Origin: Lachnospiraceae bacterium UBA1721
GTDB lineage: Bacteria > Bacillota > Clostridia > Lachnospirales > Lachnospiraceae
DNA length: 24,134 nucleotides
Direction: 5' to 3'
Assembly (NCBI GenBank): GCA_002317155.1
Contig: DCIR01000018.1
Coordinates: 9,406 to 33,539, forward strand
The translations under genes were made by a program, and so were the position numbers. Shown one piece after another: positions 7,437 to 15,123 of this stretch (positions within the stretch are counted from its first letter, which is position 1; every line of letters begins with the position of its first letter). The notes below the pieces were generated by a model. The model was not told the DNA's origin, did no database searches, and saw only the letters and a program-made list of their open reading frames with translations.

Positions 7437-8279
7437 ATGCAGAACAAACTTACAGTCTTTTACGACCATATACTCAATGCTGCCAAGCAAAGAGGCATCA
7501 CCACAGCTGAAATCGCAGCAGAGATTACTGCCTGCGGAATCACCGGTGTAGAGATGGATTATTATATGCTTAAAGAGAGCGGTGACGGACTTGCAGAAGA
7601 ACTCGCTCGCCTGGGACTTCCTATCTACGACTGCTATTGTTTCTTCGATTGGGCTAACCATCCCGATGATCAGAGCTATATTCAGGTGATTGATGATCTG
7701 AAAAGACTGGGAATAAATCATCTTTTGGTGGTTCCCGGCTTCATCGGCAGAGACATCGTCTCTTCGGGCAATCAGGATATAATAACTACAGCTCTTGCGC
7801 GTGCCCGCGAAGCTATGCTTCCCAATATGATTCATCTTTTGGATTATGCTTCAGAACAGGGAATAGATGTTGCTATGGAAGATTTTGATGATATATCTGC
7901 ACCATTTGCAACAATGGAACAGGTTAAATGGTTCCTGGATCGCCTTCCTGCACTTGGATGTGCATTTGATACCGGCAACTTCCTCTACAGCGAACAGGAT
8001 GTACTGAGTGCCTATGAACTCTTAAATGACAGAATAACCTATGTTCACTGTAAGGACAGATCATTTACTCCTGTTGAAGGTGAAGAAATTCACTATACGG
8101 TAAACGGTCGCGCAATGTACAGTGCCGCAGTCGGTAACGGCGTTATTCCCATGTCCGCAATCCTTAAATCATTGAGCGAAAAGAATTACACCGGTCCGAT
8201 TGCTATCGAACACTTCGGTTCCATGGATCAACTCAGCGACATGAAAACCTCAGCTTCATTCCTTAAGTACTTTTCCTAG
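7437..8279 (+). CDS. Sugar phosphate isomerase/epimerase-like TIM barrel
   Basis: 280 residues. The layout is that of the AP-endonuclease-2/xylose-isomerase-like TIM barrel. Metal-site candidates are Glu148 (MEDF), Asp178 (FDTGN), His204 (YVHCKDR) and Glu258 (AIEHFG), with Glu39 (GVEMD) on an early strand. Enzymes of this fold isomerise or epimerise sugars and polyols, or act as dehydratases, using a divalent metal. The substrate cannot be read from sequence. CGGAG six bases before the ATG at 7437 supports the start. The gap of 20 bases after the flippase gene suggests one operon, and a role in modifying an envelope sugar is possible but only inferred from context. It ends at a strong terminator 75 bases downstream. 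Confidence 0.85.
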   Translation: MQNKLTVFYDHILNAAKQRGITTAEIAAEITACGITGVEMDYYMLKESGDGLAEELARLGLPIYDCYCFFDWANHPDDQSYIQVIDDLKRLGINHLLVVPGFIGRDIVSSGNQDIITTALARAREAMLPNMIHLLDYASEQGIDVAMEDFDDISAPFATMEQVKWFLDRLPALGCAFDTGNFLYSEQDVLSAYELLNDRITYVHCKDRSFTPVEGEEIHYTVNGRAMYSAAVGNGVIPMSAILKSLSEKNYTGPIAIEHFGSMDQLSDMKTSASFLKYFS

Positions 8280-8353
8280 ATAATTCTTAGTACACACAAT
8301 AATTAAGTAATTTTGATTATTTACATAATACTTAAATATTGCTGCCTACCACT

Positions 8354-8386
8354 ATGTTGTGGCATTTTGCCGCAACATATTTTTTT
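8354..8386 (+). terminator. Intrinsic terminator of the rightward glgA-side unit
   Basis: An 11-bp stem, ATGTTGTGGCA (8354-8364) against TGCCGCAACAT (8368-8378) with one G-T pair and a 3-base loop, is followed by A and T7 (8380-8386). It is 75 bases past the isomerase stop and reads correctly on the plus strand. Confidence 0.92.
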
Positions 8387-8434
8387 GCATTTGTATATTG
8401 TGGTTTACATAATTCCAACGTTGTGTTTTTGTAA

Positions 8435-8468
8435 TAAAATAGCGGATGATATTTATTTTATCATCCGC
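8435..8468 (-). terminator. Intrinsic terminator of the acidic-linker lipoprotein gene
   Basis: A perfect 10-bp stem GCGGATGATA (8442-8451)/TATCATCCGC (8459-8468) starts 3 bases past the stop codon at 8472. Read on the minus strand it is followed by TATTTTATT. With the plus-strand terminator at 8354 it insulates the convergent units. Confidence 0.8.
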
Positions 8469-8471
8469 ATT

Positions 8472-9620
8472 CTATCTATAGCTTATAATGTAATTGGCAT
8501 TCTCACCGTATATCTTAGTGTAGCTAAAGTCCACCTCGCTGTTATCATACTCAGGATCAAATCCGGCATATGAAGCCTGTATTTTTTCAAGCAACGGTCT
8601 ACCGTCAGTCATAGACATCCATACAATTTTGCAGGAAGATTTTTTATTATATTCCATCAGGAACGAATTCTTATCTGCCAGATAATCTTCCTCTCCGGCA
8701 CATATTTTTCCTGCTGAATCATACATTTTTACATGGTAGACACACTCATTATTCTCATTCATGGTGCCTTCAAGTACGAAGCCCCCCATACCGGTATACT
8801 CTACGCAACCATCAAGACTATACATATAGAATTGAGTTCCTCTGTAATCCCATCCGGAGCTTGAATAATCTTCTACAATATAATAGTATATACCCTCCTT
8901 TTCGTAGCAGGTCAGCACATCATATGTGAGAAAATCTCCCAATGTGTCTATATTGTCATTATCCGATGTAGATATTTCACTCAGATAAGTATAATCCTCA
9001 CTCACCTCATAAAATCGAGTGTATGAAAATGCCCCTGTTCCCTGGCAATCAGAAAAAATAAGTTCAAGTCGTCCATTATGATTCAAATCTGCAATGGTAA
9101 ACTTTGGTGCCTGCCCGCCTATCTCTTCAAAATATGCCTCTTTGCACTCTTCATAACAGCTTGAAATAACCGCCAACTGTTCTTCTTTATTGGTAATTGT
9201 TCCATCGGTTATCGCTTCATCACCATCACCGTCCAAATCACCGTCCGCATCAGCCACATCACTGTCAGAGCTACCTGTCACACCATCATCGGTTGACTCA
9301 TTATCATCTCCAGGCTCATATATATTACTTCCAATGCTATTTGAGGCATCATCAGATGACCCTCCTCCAGAATCTACGATCTGATCTGAACCGGTTGTAT
9401 CTGCTTCATCTTCAATCGGTGCCACAATCGGTGTACCAATTCCGCTACCGCTATCAGCATCAACAGCCTCAGAACCGCATCCGGTGACAAACATTGCACC
9501 ACACATTGTCACAGATGCATACATAGCCATCGTTCTGAGCAAAGCCATATTCAGTTTTAGCTTTTTGTATTCAAGCTTTTTGTTATTAAGCTTTTTATAA
9601 TTAAGCCTTTTATACTTCAT
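8472..9620 (-). CDS. Lipoprotein with acidic Ser/Gly/Asp linker and Ca-loop-like motif
   Basis: 382 residues. AGAGG lies 5-6 bases before the ATG at 9620; the internal ATG at 9548 has no site. The signal region is odd: 24 residues of Lys/Leu/Asn/Tyr repeats (LNYKK, LNNKK, LEYKK) precede the hydrophobic core, and the lipobox VTGC places the anchor at Cys48. Residues about 50-140 form a very acidic Ser/Gly/Asp linker that would hold the C-terminal domain away from the membrane. The domain (about 143-382) contains DLNHNGRLEL (178-187), like the calcium loops of FG-GAP/VCBS-type repeats. I do not recognise the family beyond this; similar lipoproteins of unknown role are common in clostridial anaerobes. 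It probably faces outward. It is preceded by a 20-bp repeat array and followed by its own terminator. Confidence 0.82.
   Translation of the reverse strand: MKYKRLNYKKLNNKKLEYKKLKLNMALLRTMAMYASVTMCGAMFVTGCGSEAVDADSGSGIGTPIVAPIEDEADTTGSDQIVDSGGGSSDDASNSIGSNIYEPGDDNESTDDGVTGSSDSDVADADGDLDGDGDEAITDGTITNKEEQLAVISSCYEECKEAYFEEIGGQAPKFTIADLNHNGRLELIFSDCQGTGAFSYTRFYEVSEDYTYLSEISTSDNDNIDTLGDFLTYDVLTCYEKEGIYYYIVEDYSSSGWDYRGTQFYMYSLDGCVEYTGMGGFVLEGTMNENNECVYHVKMYDSAGKICAGEEDYLADKNSFLMEYNKKSSCKIVWMSMTDGRPLLEKIQASYAGFDPEYDNSEVDFSYTKIYGENANYIISYR
9559..9618 (-). repeat. 15-bp in-frame tandem repeat in the signal-peptide n-region
   Basis: Four 15-bp units start at 9559, 9574, 9589 and 9604 (AGCTTTTTGTATTCA type on the plus strand). 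They encode five-residue Lys-Lys-Leu-x-x repeats directly after the start codon of the lipoprotein. Gain or loss of a unit would keep the reading frame and change only the length of the positively charged n-region. Confidence 0.88.
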
Positions 9621-9640
9621 ACAACCTCTTATCTAAACCA

Positions 9641-9720
9641 GCGGCTAACTGTACAAGCCAGACGATAACTATACAAGCCAGACGTTAACTATACAAACCA
9701 GACGTTAACTATACAACCTT
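9641..9720 (-). repeat. 20-bp tandem repeat upstream of the lipoprotein gene
   Basis: Four 20-bp units start at 9641, 9661, 9681 and 9701 (GACGTTAACTATACAAACCA type). They fill the gap between the NnrE stop (9726) and the lipoprotein ribosome binding site (9625-9629). The last two units contain the palindrome GTTAAC. The position would suit a regulator-binding array, promoter-spacing element or structured leader; none is shown by sequence. Confidence 0.88.
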
Positions 9721-9725
9721 GTCAC

Positions 9726-10562
9726 TCACTCAGGCAAACCGATAGGCACTACCTTAAGTGCTCCTACATAATCGGCCACTCCTTTTTCCAGAAGTCCTTT
9801 CTTGATGCATGAAAAAGTCACAGTAACATCTGCCTTGACAGCCACGCCCATAACCTCTCCTGTATCACCATTTATACCCGAAGGGATATCGCAAGATACA
9901 ACTTTAACCTTACACGTATCATCACAATATGCACTATCACTACTCATATCATCACTACTCATATTATCGATAGCTGCACCATCGATAGAGTCACCATTGA
10001 TCATCGCGATAATCTGTGCATACGGATTCTTAATTGTTCGTGATATACCCACACCAAACAATGCATCTATCACACAATCGGATGATGACAGATTCCTAGC
10101 CAAATCCTTGACCATTTTTTCATCCGGGAAATAATCGCAGTTGCTATCTGTTGTAAATAACCGCTTTAATGTGCCACCACATTCAGCCAGTCGATCTTCC
10201 ATGGCAAGCTCATCGATTGTCATCTTGTCATCTCTGCCACACAGATAAGCCTCTACTTTATAGCCTTTTTCCATCAGCATATAGGCGCAGGCCACTCCGT
10301 CACCACCGTTATTACCAGCTCCGCATATGATACAAATCCTGCTGCCATCATCAACCATTTCAATAACTGTATCAACAACAGCTCTTGCCGCGTTTTCCAT
10401 CAGCCATAGAGAAGGTATGCCCTTATTCATTATGGCATCATTATCAAGTTCCTTCATCTGCTGCATGGATTTAGCTTCTGATATCAGTCTGTCACTGCTC
10501 TTCCAATCTGCATCATATAAAAGCTTTACACCATTATTCATTTGAAAACAGGTATTGTTCAT
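9726..10562 (-). CDS. nnrE: NAD(P)H-hydrate epimerase (YjeF N-domain), stand-alone
   Basis: 278 residues. It interconverts R and S epimers of hydrated NAD(P)H so that a dehydratase can repair them. Family signatures are MENAA (55-59), GNNGGDG (83-89), IDALFGVG (165-172) and CDIPSGINGDTG (224-235). The C-terminal dehydratase (NnrD) domain often fused to it is absent, and no separate dehydratase gene is in the window. Residues about 188-218 are an unusual Ser/Asp-rich insert with a duplicated MSSD motif. The gene starts 3 bases after the rqcH stop (10566) with only a weak GGA site, which points to translational coupling to rqcH. The exact start is uncertain; Met8 or the region near Met33 are alternatives. 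Confidence 0.87.
   Translation of the reverse strand: MNNTCFQMNNGVKLLYDADWKSSDRLISEAKSMQQMKELDNDAIMNKGIPSLWLMENAARAVVDTVIEMVDDGSRICIICGAGNNGGDGVACAYMLMEKGYKVEAYLCGRDDKMTIDELAMEDRLAECGGTLKRLFTTDSNCDYFPDEKMVKDLARNLSSSDCVIDALFGVGISRTIKNPYAQIIAMINGDSIDGAAIDNMSSDDMSSDSAYCDDTCKVKVVSCDIPSGINGDTGEVMGVAVKADVTVTFSCIKKGLLEKGVADYVGALKVVPIGLPE
9936..9965 (-). repeat. Two-copy 15-bp duplication inside nnrE
   Basis: ATCACTACTCATAT occurs at 9936-9949 and again at 9951-9964 with one base between, encoding the duplicated MSSD stretch in the variable insert of the epimerase. Confidence 0.75.
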
Positions 10563-10565
10563 AAG

Positions 10566-12305
10566 CTATTTTTCCAATTTAAGTCCTGAGATATCACTAT
10601 CAGTAGTCATTGAATAATTAGTATAGTATACAACAAATCCCGGCTTAGCTCCGTTAGGCTTCTTGACTTCCTTCCTGCGAACATAGTCAATCTCCACCTT
10701 TTCCTGATCACGTCCCTGTGAGTAGTAAGCTGCCAGTTTTGCAGCTTCCTCAAAAGCTCTGTCAGGAACTTCCTCACCCTGTCTTACTCTCAGCACCACA
10801 TGCGAACCCGGCATTTTCTTGGCATGAAACCACCAGTCTCCACCATTGGCAAACTTAAAGGTCAGCTCATCGTTTTGGAAATTATTTTTTCCAACATAAA
10901 TATCATATCCATCCGAACTTATATAGTGGAATGGCTTACTAGTAATCTTTTCCTTTTTTCCACTGCTCTTTTTACGAACATATCCGTTATCTGCCAGTTC
11001 CTGGCGAATCTGTATCAGATCTTCTTCCAAAAGAGCTATATCAAGTGAAGCCTGGATCGATCTAAGATGCTCCACATCAGCCTTAACTTCTTCTATAAGT
11101 CCGGTAAGAGCCTCATAGGTCCTCTTCTGCTTGTTATATTTCTCATAATACTTCTGTGCATTTTCCGATGCAGAGAGCTGTGGATCCATAGGAATAGTCA
11201 GCTGTTCATTTGTATAATAATTATCTACAACCGCCTCCTTTTGTCCGCCTTTTATCTGATATGCATACGCAGTCAAAAGCTCTCCATACAGTCGATACTT
11301 TTCTCTGTTTTCAGTATCCTGAAGCTGCTTAAGCTGCAAATCAAGCTTCTTACTGTTTCTCTCAAGTGCAAGCTGCACAATATGGCGCAAATCAGCCGAG
11401 CGCTGACGAATATGTACCACAACATTCTTTTCACGATAAAACTGTTCCAATAATGCCGATACCGACTCTACATCAACAATCTGTGCACCTTCATGATCGT
11501 AAATCGACAATCTAACTGCGGCAAATTCCTTCGGCTTTTTACCCTCATATACAAGGCACGGCGCAAATTCGCCCATGTTAAGCTGTCGCGAAAAATCCTT
11601 AAGAACTTTTGTAACTCTTGCTCTCTGTGCATCATCAAGGCTCTCGATCGGCCTGTCACTGTCGACATCAGCTCTATGGCACAGTTCCTGCGCAATAATA
11701 GGTGAGATGCCTGTGTAACCACCATAGATAGCCTTATACAGCGGCTGCGCCTGAGCCAGCGCACCCAAATCAATGCTCTCTGTATCGAGTAAATCCGCCT
11801 TTTGCTGCGTCTGTGGGATAAAATACTCACGTCCGGGCAAAACCTCTCTGACACTGCTGACTGCTGCAGAAACACGCTTAATGCTGTCGATTATTACACC
11901 ATCACCATTGACAAAAATAATGTTACTGTGCTTTCCCATAAGTTCAAATATCAAATACTTTCTGCACAGATCCCCCATCTCATCCAGGTGTTCAATTTCC
12001 AGCTTAAGTATACGCTCCAGCCCAGGCTGACTGACAGCTACTATTCTTCCGCCCTGAATATGCTTTCTGAGAAGCATGCAGAAATTAGGAGCAGTAAGGG
12101 GCCCCTGCTTATTATTATCAGTAAGATACACCAACGGAAGCGATGCATCCGCAGACATAAGCAATCTGACATTTCCGTCCTGAGTATGAATGGTCATTAG
12201 TATCTCATTGTCCTCAGGCTGAGCAATTTTACTTATTCTCGCATCTGTAATTGTATTTTGAAGCTGCTTGGTAACCGCAGCCATTGTTATTCCGTCAAAA
12301 GCCAT
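10566..12305 (-). CDS. rqcH: RqcH / Rqc2 homologue (NFACT family)
   Basis: 579 residues, close to Bacillus RqcH. It binds obstructed 50S subunits and recruits Ala-tRNA to add C-terminal alanine tails to stalled chains. The start MAFDGITMAAV is typical of the NFACT-N domain. The ATG at 12305 has AAGGA 8 bases upstream; an in-frame ATG at 12320 overlaps that site and is rejected. NFACT-N spans about 1-200, helical and coiled-coil segments about 295-440, and NFACT-R about 458-560 with GYDIYVGKN (466-474) and WWFHAKKMPGSH (491-502). At positions 97-98, where Bacillus RqcH has Asp-Arg, this protein has Glu-Arg. It lies 54 bases after the YkgJ-like gene and 3 bases before nnrE, probably in one operon. 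Older annotations call this family fibronectin-binding protein. Confidence 0.94.
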   Translation of the reverse strand: MAFDGITMAAVTKQLQNTITDARISKIAQPEDNEILMTIHTQDGNVRLLMSADASLPLVYLTDNNKQGPLTAPNFCMLLRKHIQGGRIVAVSQPGLERILKLEIEHLDEMGDLCRKYLIFELMGKHSNIIFVNGDGVIIDSIKRVSAAVSSVREVLPGREYFIPQTQQKADLLDTESIDLGALAQAQPLYKAIYGGYTGISPIIAQELCHRADVDSDRPIESLDDAQRARVTKVLKDFSRQLNMGEFAPCLVYEGKKPKEFAAVRLSIYDHEGAQIVDVESVSALLEQFYREKNVVVHIRQRSADLRHIVQLALERNSKKLDLQLKQLQDTENREKYRLYGELLTAYAYQIKGGQKEAVVDNYYTNEQLTIPMDPQLSASENAQKYYEKYNKQKRTYEALTGLIEEVKADVEHLRSIQASLDIALLEEDLIQIRQELADNGYVRKKSSGKKEKITSKPFHYISSDGYDIYVGKNNFQNDELTFKFANGGDWWFHAKKMPGSHVVLRVRQGEEVPDRAFEEAAKLAAYYSQGRDQEKVEIDYVRRKEVKKPNGAKPGFVVYYTNYSMTTDSDISGLKLEK

Positions 12306-12359
12306 AAAATATCCTTCCAAGCATAATCAGACTTATCAAACGAAGTCTATTCTGCTCAA

Positions 12360-13010
12360 TCAGCCACCCAGAACTTCTTTAATAAACAAATCTGCTCTGG
12401 CGTCAAATTCCTCATAAAAATCACTATCATTCACAAAAGATACCTGATAAAATCTCTGCAACAGACTCATCATAATATCCTTACATCTATCAGGCTCCTG
12501 AGCAGCTTTTGCAGCAGATTTCTTTATAATGCCGTGCCACCTCAATATGTACTTTGAATACCTCTCGTAATCAGGTGTATCAATCCACTTTTTAACCTTC
12601 ACCTTAACCGATGCTTTGTCACATTGATTAATCTGCATTATGTAGGAAAATGTGTCATCCTCGTACAGGCGGCCAAGCGGAAACAGCCTGCAAAAATCAG
12701 GGCGCTCTGCGTGAATGGTACATCTTTTATCTTTAAGCATTACGCAGACACCGTTATCTGATTTCATGTTAGGAAGAATAATTCCGTCATGAATCTTCAG
12801 CTCTAAACAAGTATCAACCAATCCCTCGAAGCTCTTCCCTGTCGCTTTTTCCAGGTTAAATACATCCATAGGACTGAGTACTATGGTATCCGCCATCGTT
12901 TCGCAGCAGTGAGAACATCCCGCACAGCCACCTGTACCGGCCTTTACCATATCATTTACGCTGTATTTTTTACCGTCTGTTATTTCTTCCAAGCTTTCTG
13001 TACGTAACAT
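12360..13010 (-). CDS. YkgJ-type Cys-cluster protein (putative Zn/Fe-S binding)
   Basis: 216 residues. Start chosen at the ATG at 13010, with GGGAG 6 bases upstream; the in-frame extension to 13052 lacks a site and adds an unrelated tail. The N-terminal cluster is Cys29, Cys32, Cys35 and Cys36 in GGCAGCSHCC. Further conserved-looking cysteines are Cys89, Cys97, Cys107 (FCRLFPLGR) and Cys130. This is the pattern of the YkgJ/UPF0153 family, described as zinc- or iron-chelating or Fe-S proteins. The biochemical role is unknown. There is no signal peptide or membrane helix, so it is cytoplasmic. It precedes rqcH by 54 bases. A hairpin sits between its start and the ligase gene upstream. Confidence 0.85.
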   Translation of the reverse strand: MLRTESLEEITDGKKYSVNDMVKAGTGGCAGCSHCCETMADTIVLSPMDVFNLEKATGKSFEGLVDTCLELKIHDGIILPNMKSDNGVCVMLKDKRCTIHAERPDFCRLFPLGRLYEDDTFSYIMQINQCDKASVKVKVKKWIDTPDYERYSKYILRWHGIIKKSAAKAAQEPDRCKDIMMSLLQRFYQVSFVNDSDFYEEFDARADLFIKEVLGG

Positions 13011-13029
13011 TTTTCTCCCTACATACAAT

Positions 13030-13062
13030 ACCGCCAACCATGAGCAACTCACAATCGGCGGT
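13030..13062 (-). other. Two-tier hairpin upstream of the YkgJ-like gene
   Basis: An outer stem ACCGCC (13030-13035)/GGCGGT (13057-13062) encloses an inner TGAG/CTCA stem (13041-13051). It lies about 20 bases before the start codon at 13010 in the 108-base gap after the ligase gene. No T run follows on the minus strand, so it is more likely a leader structure than a terminator. Confidence 0.4.
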
Positions 13063-13118
13063 TATCATAAAATACTTATTTTGCTAACAACTCACGTCAC
13101 TTTACAAATCACTTCAGA

Positions 13119-14753
13119 TTAAATACCGTTCTCACGCGCTACCAGCTGGTCAGCTCCATGACGCTTTCTGAGTGCCGGCTTTTCAATCTTACCAGTCGCA
13201 TTTCTGGGAATCTCCTCGAAAAATACAACCTTAGGTCTCTTATATCTGGGCAAATCAAGGCAGAATTCGTTAATTTCTTCTTCTGTGCACTCGAAGCCTT
13301 CCTTTATTTCAATAATTGCTGCGGTTATCTCACCAAGTCTTAAATCAGGCATACCGATAACTGCTACGTCTTTTACCTTATCATTCTTGCGGATGAAGTT
13401 CTCAATCTGTACGGGATAAATGTTTTCACCACCGCTTACGATTACATCCTTCTTTCTGTCTACCAGGAAAATAAATCCATCCTCATCCTGCATAGCCATA
13501 TCTCCGGTATAAAGCCATCCATCCTTAAGAACTTCTGCTGTTGCTTCAGGATTGTTGTAATAACAGGTCATAACACCGGGGCCCTTTACGCAAAGCTCTC
13601 CGACTTCGCCCTGCTTAACCTCAACATCCTTATCATCAACAATCTTAATCTCCCAGCGATATCCGGGTACTCCGATAGCTCCAACCTTGTGCACATTTTC
13701 AACACCAAGATGTACGCAGCCGGGGCCGGTAGACTCTGAAAGACCATAGTTGGTGTCATACTGATGATTAGGGAAATACTCAAGCCAATGCTTGATAAGT
13801 GTAGGCGGTACAGGCTGTGCACCTATATGCATAAGTCTCCACTGGCTAAGATGATAATCCTCAATCTTAACCTTACCACTGTCGAGTGAATCAAGAATAT
13901 CCTGAGCCCACGGAACAAGAAGCCATGCGATAGTGCAACGCTCTGATGAAATAGCCGAAAGAATAGTTTCAGGCTTGGTACCCTTAAGCAATACGGCCTT
14001 ACTTCCCGCTACAAGGCTTCCCATCCAATGGAACTTAGCTCCTGTATGATAAAGTGGAGGAATGCACAGGAATACATCATCTCTTCCCTGTGAATGATGC
14101 TTCTGCTCCATCTCAGCAGCCTGTGTAAGGCTTCTGTGCTTATGAAGAATAGCCTTAGGGAATCCTGTTGTACCTGATGAAAAATAGATAGCTCCGTCAT
14201 CGTCATCAGTAATCGGAACATCCTCAAACTGGCTTGAGCAGTCTGCAACCATATCTCTGTAGCTTTCTGCAAAGCTGGGGCAATTGTCTCCTACGTAAAT
14301 AAGAAAACGTCCCTTAGCAAGTCTCTGCGCATTTGTCTCCATACGTCCGATAAATTCCGAACCAAATACAATTACATGAACTTCTGCAAGCTCTGCGCAG
14401 TAAAGCAATTCGTCTGCATCATATCTGAAATTAAAAGGTACAGCTATTGCACCGGTCTTAAGCACGCCGAAATAAATCGGAAGCCACTCAAGGCAGTTAT
14501 ACATAATAATCGCAACTCTGTCGCCTTTTTTAACACCTCTGCTCACAAGCAGATTAGCAAAACGGTTGGCCTTTTCTCTGAATACTGACCATGTAATCTC
14601 TCTTCTGTATGGCTGAAATCTTGAAGACTCGATGAGCTCATATTCCTTCCATGATATACGTCTGTTGTCCTGCTGCTCAGGATTAAGTTCAACAAGCGCT
14701 ACCTCATTACCATATAAATTAGCATTTCTCTCAAGAAATTCTGTAACAGGCAT
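13119..14753 (-). CDS. AMP-forming acyl-CoA synthetase / acid ligase
   Basis: 544 residues, class I adenylate-forming (ANL) family. It activates a carboxylic acid with ATP and normally transfers it to CoA. Motifs: the phosphate loop SSGTTGFPK (192-200), YGLSEST (336-342), YTGD (415-418), the hinge-side Arg433 (VDRKKD), SGGEN (440-444) and the C-terminal catalytic Lys522 in RNATGK. All key residues are present, so it should be active. Substrate is not readable; medium or long fatty acids or aromatic acids are possible. The ATG at 14753 has AGGGG about 9 bases upstream. It starts 25 bases after the small membrane-protein gene, so it probably belongs to the transcript from DUF1846 and the EAL protein. 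Its link to c-di-GMP signalling is only inferred from position. Confidence 0.92.
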   Translation of the reverse strand: MPVTEFLERNANLYGNEVALVELNPEQQDNRRISWKEYELIESSRFQPYRREITWSVFREKANRFANLLVSRGVKKGDRVAIIMYNCLEWLPIYFGVLKTGAIAVPFNFRYDADELLYCAELAEVHVIVFGSEFIGRMETNAQRLAKGRFLIYVGDNCPSFAESYRDMVADCSSQFEDVPITDDDDGAIYFSSGTTGFPKAILHKHRSLTQAAEMEQKHHSQGRDDVFLCIPPLYHTGAKFHWMGSLVAGSKAVLLKGTKPETILSAISSERCTIAWLLVPWAQDILDSLDSGKVKIEDYHLSQWRLMHIGAQPVPPTLIKHWLEYFPNHQYDTNYGLSESTGPGCVHLGVENVHKVGAIGVPGYRWEIKIVDDKDVEVKQGEVGELCVKGPGVMTCYYNNPEATAEVLKDGWLYTGDMAMQDEDGFIFLVDRKKDVIVSGGENIYPVQIENFIRKNDKVKDVAVIGMPDLRLGEITAAIIEIKEGFECTEEEINEFCLDLPRYKRPKVVFFEEIPRNATGKIEKPALRKRHGADQLVARENGI

Positions 14754-14778
14754 TTCCTATATCCCCTTTATTTATTAT

Positions 14779-15123
14779 TTACTGATTTCTTTCAGATGCG
14801 GATGTCGAGCTGTGTGTTACCCCTCGTAAACTAGCCGTCATACCCACAACTGACTTTTCATTTATCGGATGACTGTTTGGCGAAACAGATGTCGAATCAA
14901 CCACAGTTTTCTTTTCAAACGCGTGATCTCCGGGTTCTCCGATATCATTAAGCGGTGTGTTGTGTAATCTGTCGTCAGCCTCGCGTCTCTGGCTTCTGCT
15001 GTAGATAACAATCGAAGCTATGGCGAGTCCAATAAGTACCAGCAGTATCACGCCGACAAACCATAATACCTTGCCGGTAATCCAATCAATTACATAAGCC
15101 CAATCTGTTTCCCTAATGACCAT
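14779..15123 (-). CDS. Small single-span membrane protein (possibly the 3' part of a split gene)
   Basis: 114 residues from the ATG at 15123. Residues about 18-41 (VLWFVGVILLVLIGLAIASI) form one strong membrane helix, then a charged Arg-rich turn (YSRSQRREADD), and a polar Ser/Thr-rich tail. No good ribosome binding site precedes the ATG. Its start overlaps by 11 bases the end of a tiny ORF with a strong site (15113-15202). The reading frame stays open upstream of the ATG into that ORF, and a T7 run lies at 15145-15151. Deleting or slipping one T joins the two into a 140-residue protein. It is therefore either coupled to the tiny ORF or the rear of a frameshifted or slippage-expressed gene. 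Family unknown. Confidence 0.55.
   Translation of the reverse strand: MVIRETDWAYVIDWITGKVLWFVGVILLVLIGLAIASIVIYSRSQRREADDRLHNTPLNDIGEPGDHAFEKKTVVDSTSVSPNSHPINEKSVVGMTASLRGVTHSSTSASERNQ

Noticed and set aside
8313..8573. 86-codon plus-strand ORF
   Set aside because: It spans two terminators and the antisense end of the lipoprotein gene.
9197..9487. His-rich plus-strand ORF
   Set aside because: It is the antisense shadow of the Asp/Ser/Gly-rich linker of the lipoprotein; repeated Asp and Ser codons read as His and Tyr on the other strand.
9641..9720. CRISPR array
   Set aside because: The 20-bp units are directly adjacent without spacers and no cas gene is present; the same applies to the 45-bp array at 1-201.
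12306..12320. Upstream ATG of rqcH
   Set aside because: It overlaps the AAGGA site that serves the ATG at 12305, where the family-typical MAFDG begins.
12329..12348. Hairpin AGACTT/AAGTCT before rqcH
   Set aside because: Six base pairs with an 8-base loop and no T run in AT-rich DNA; too weak to call a terminator or riboswitch.
13011..13052. N-terminal extension of the YkgJ-like protein
   Set aside because: The extension runs through a hairpin region and has no binding site; the ATG at 13010 has GGGAG.
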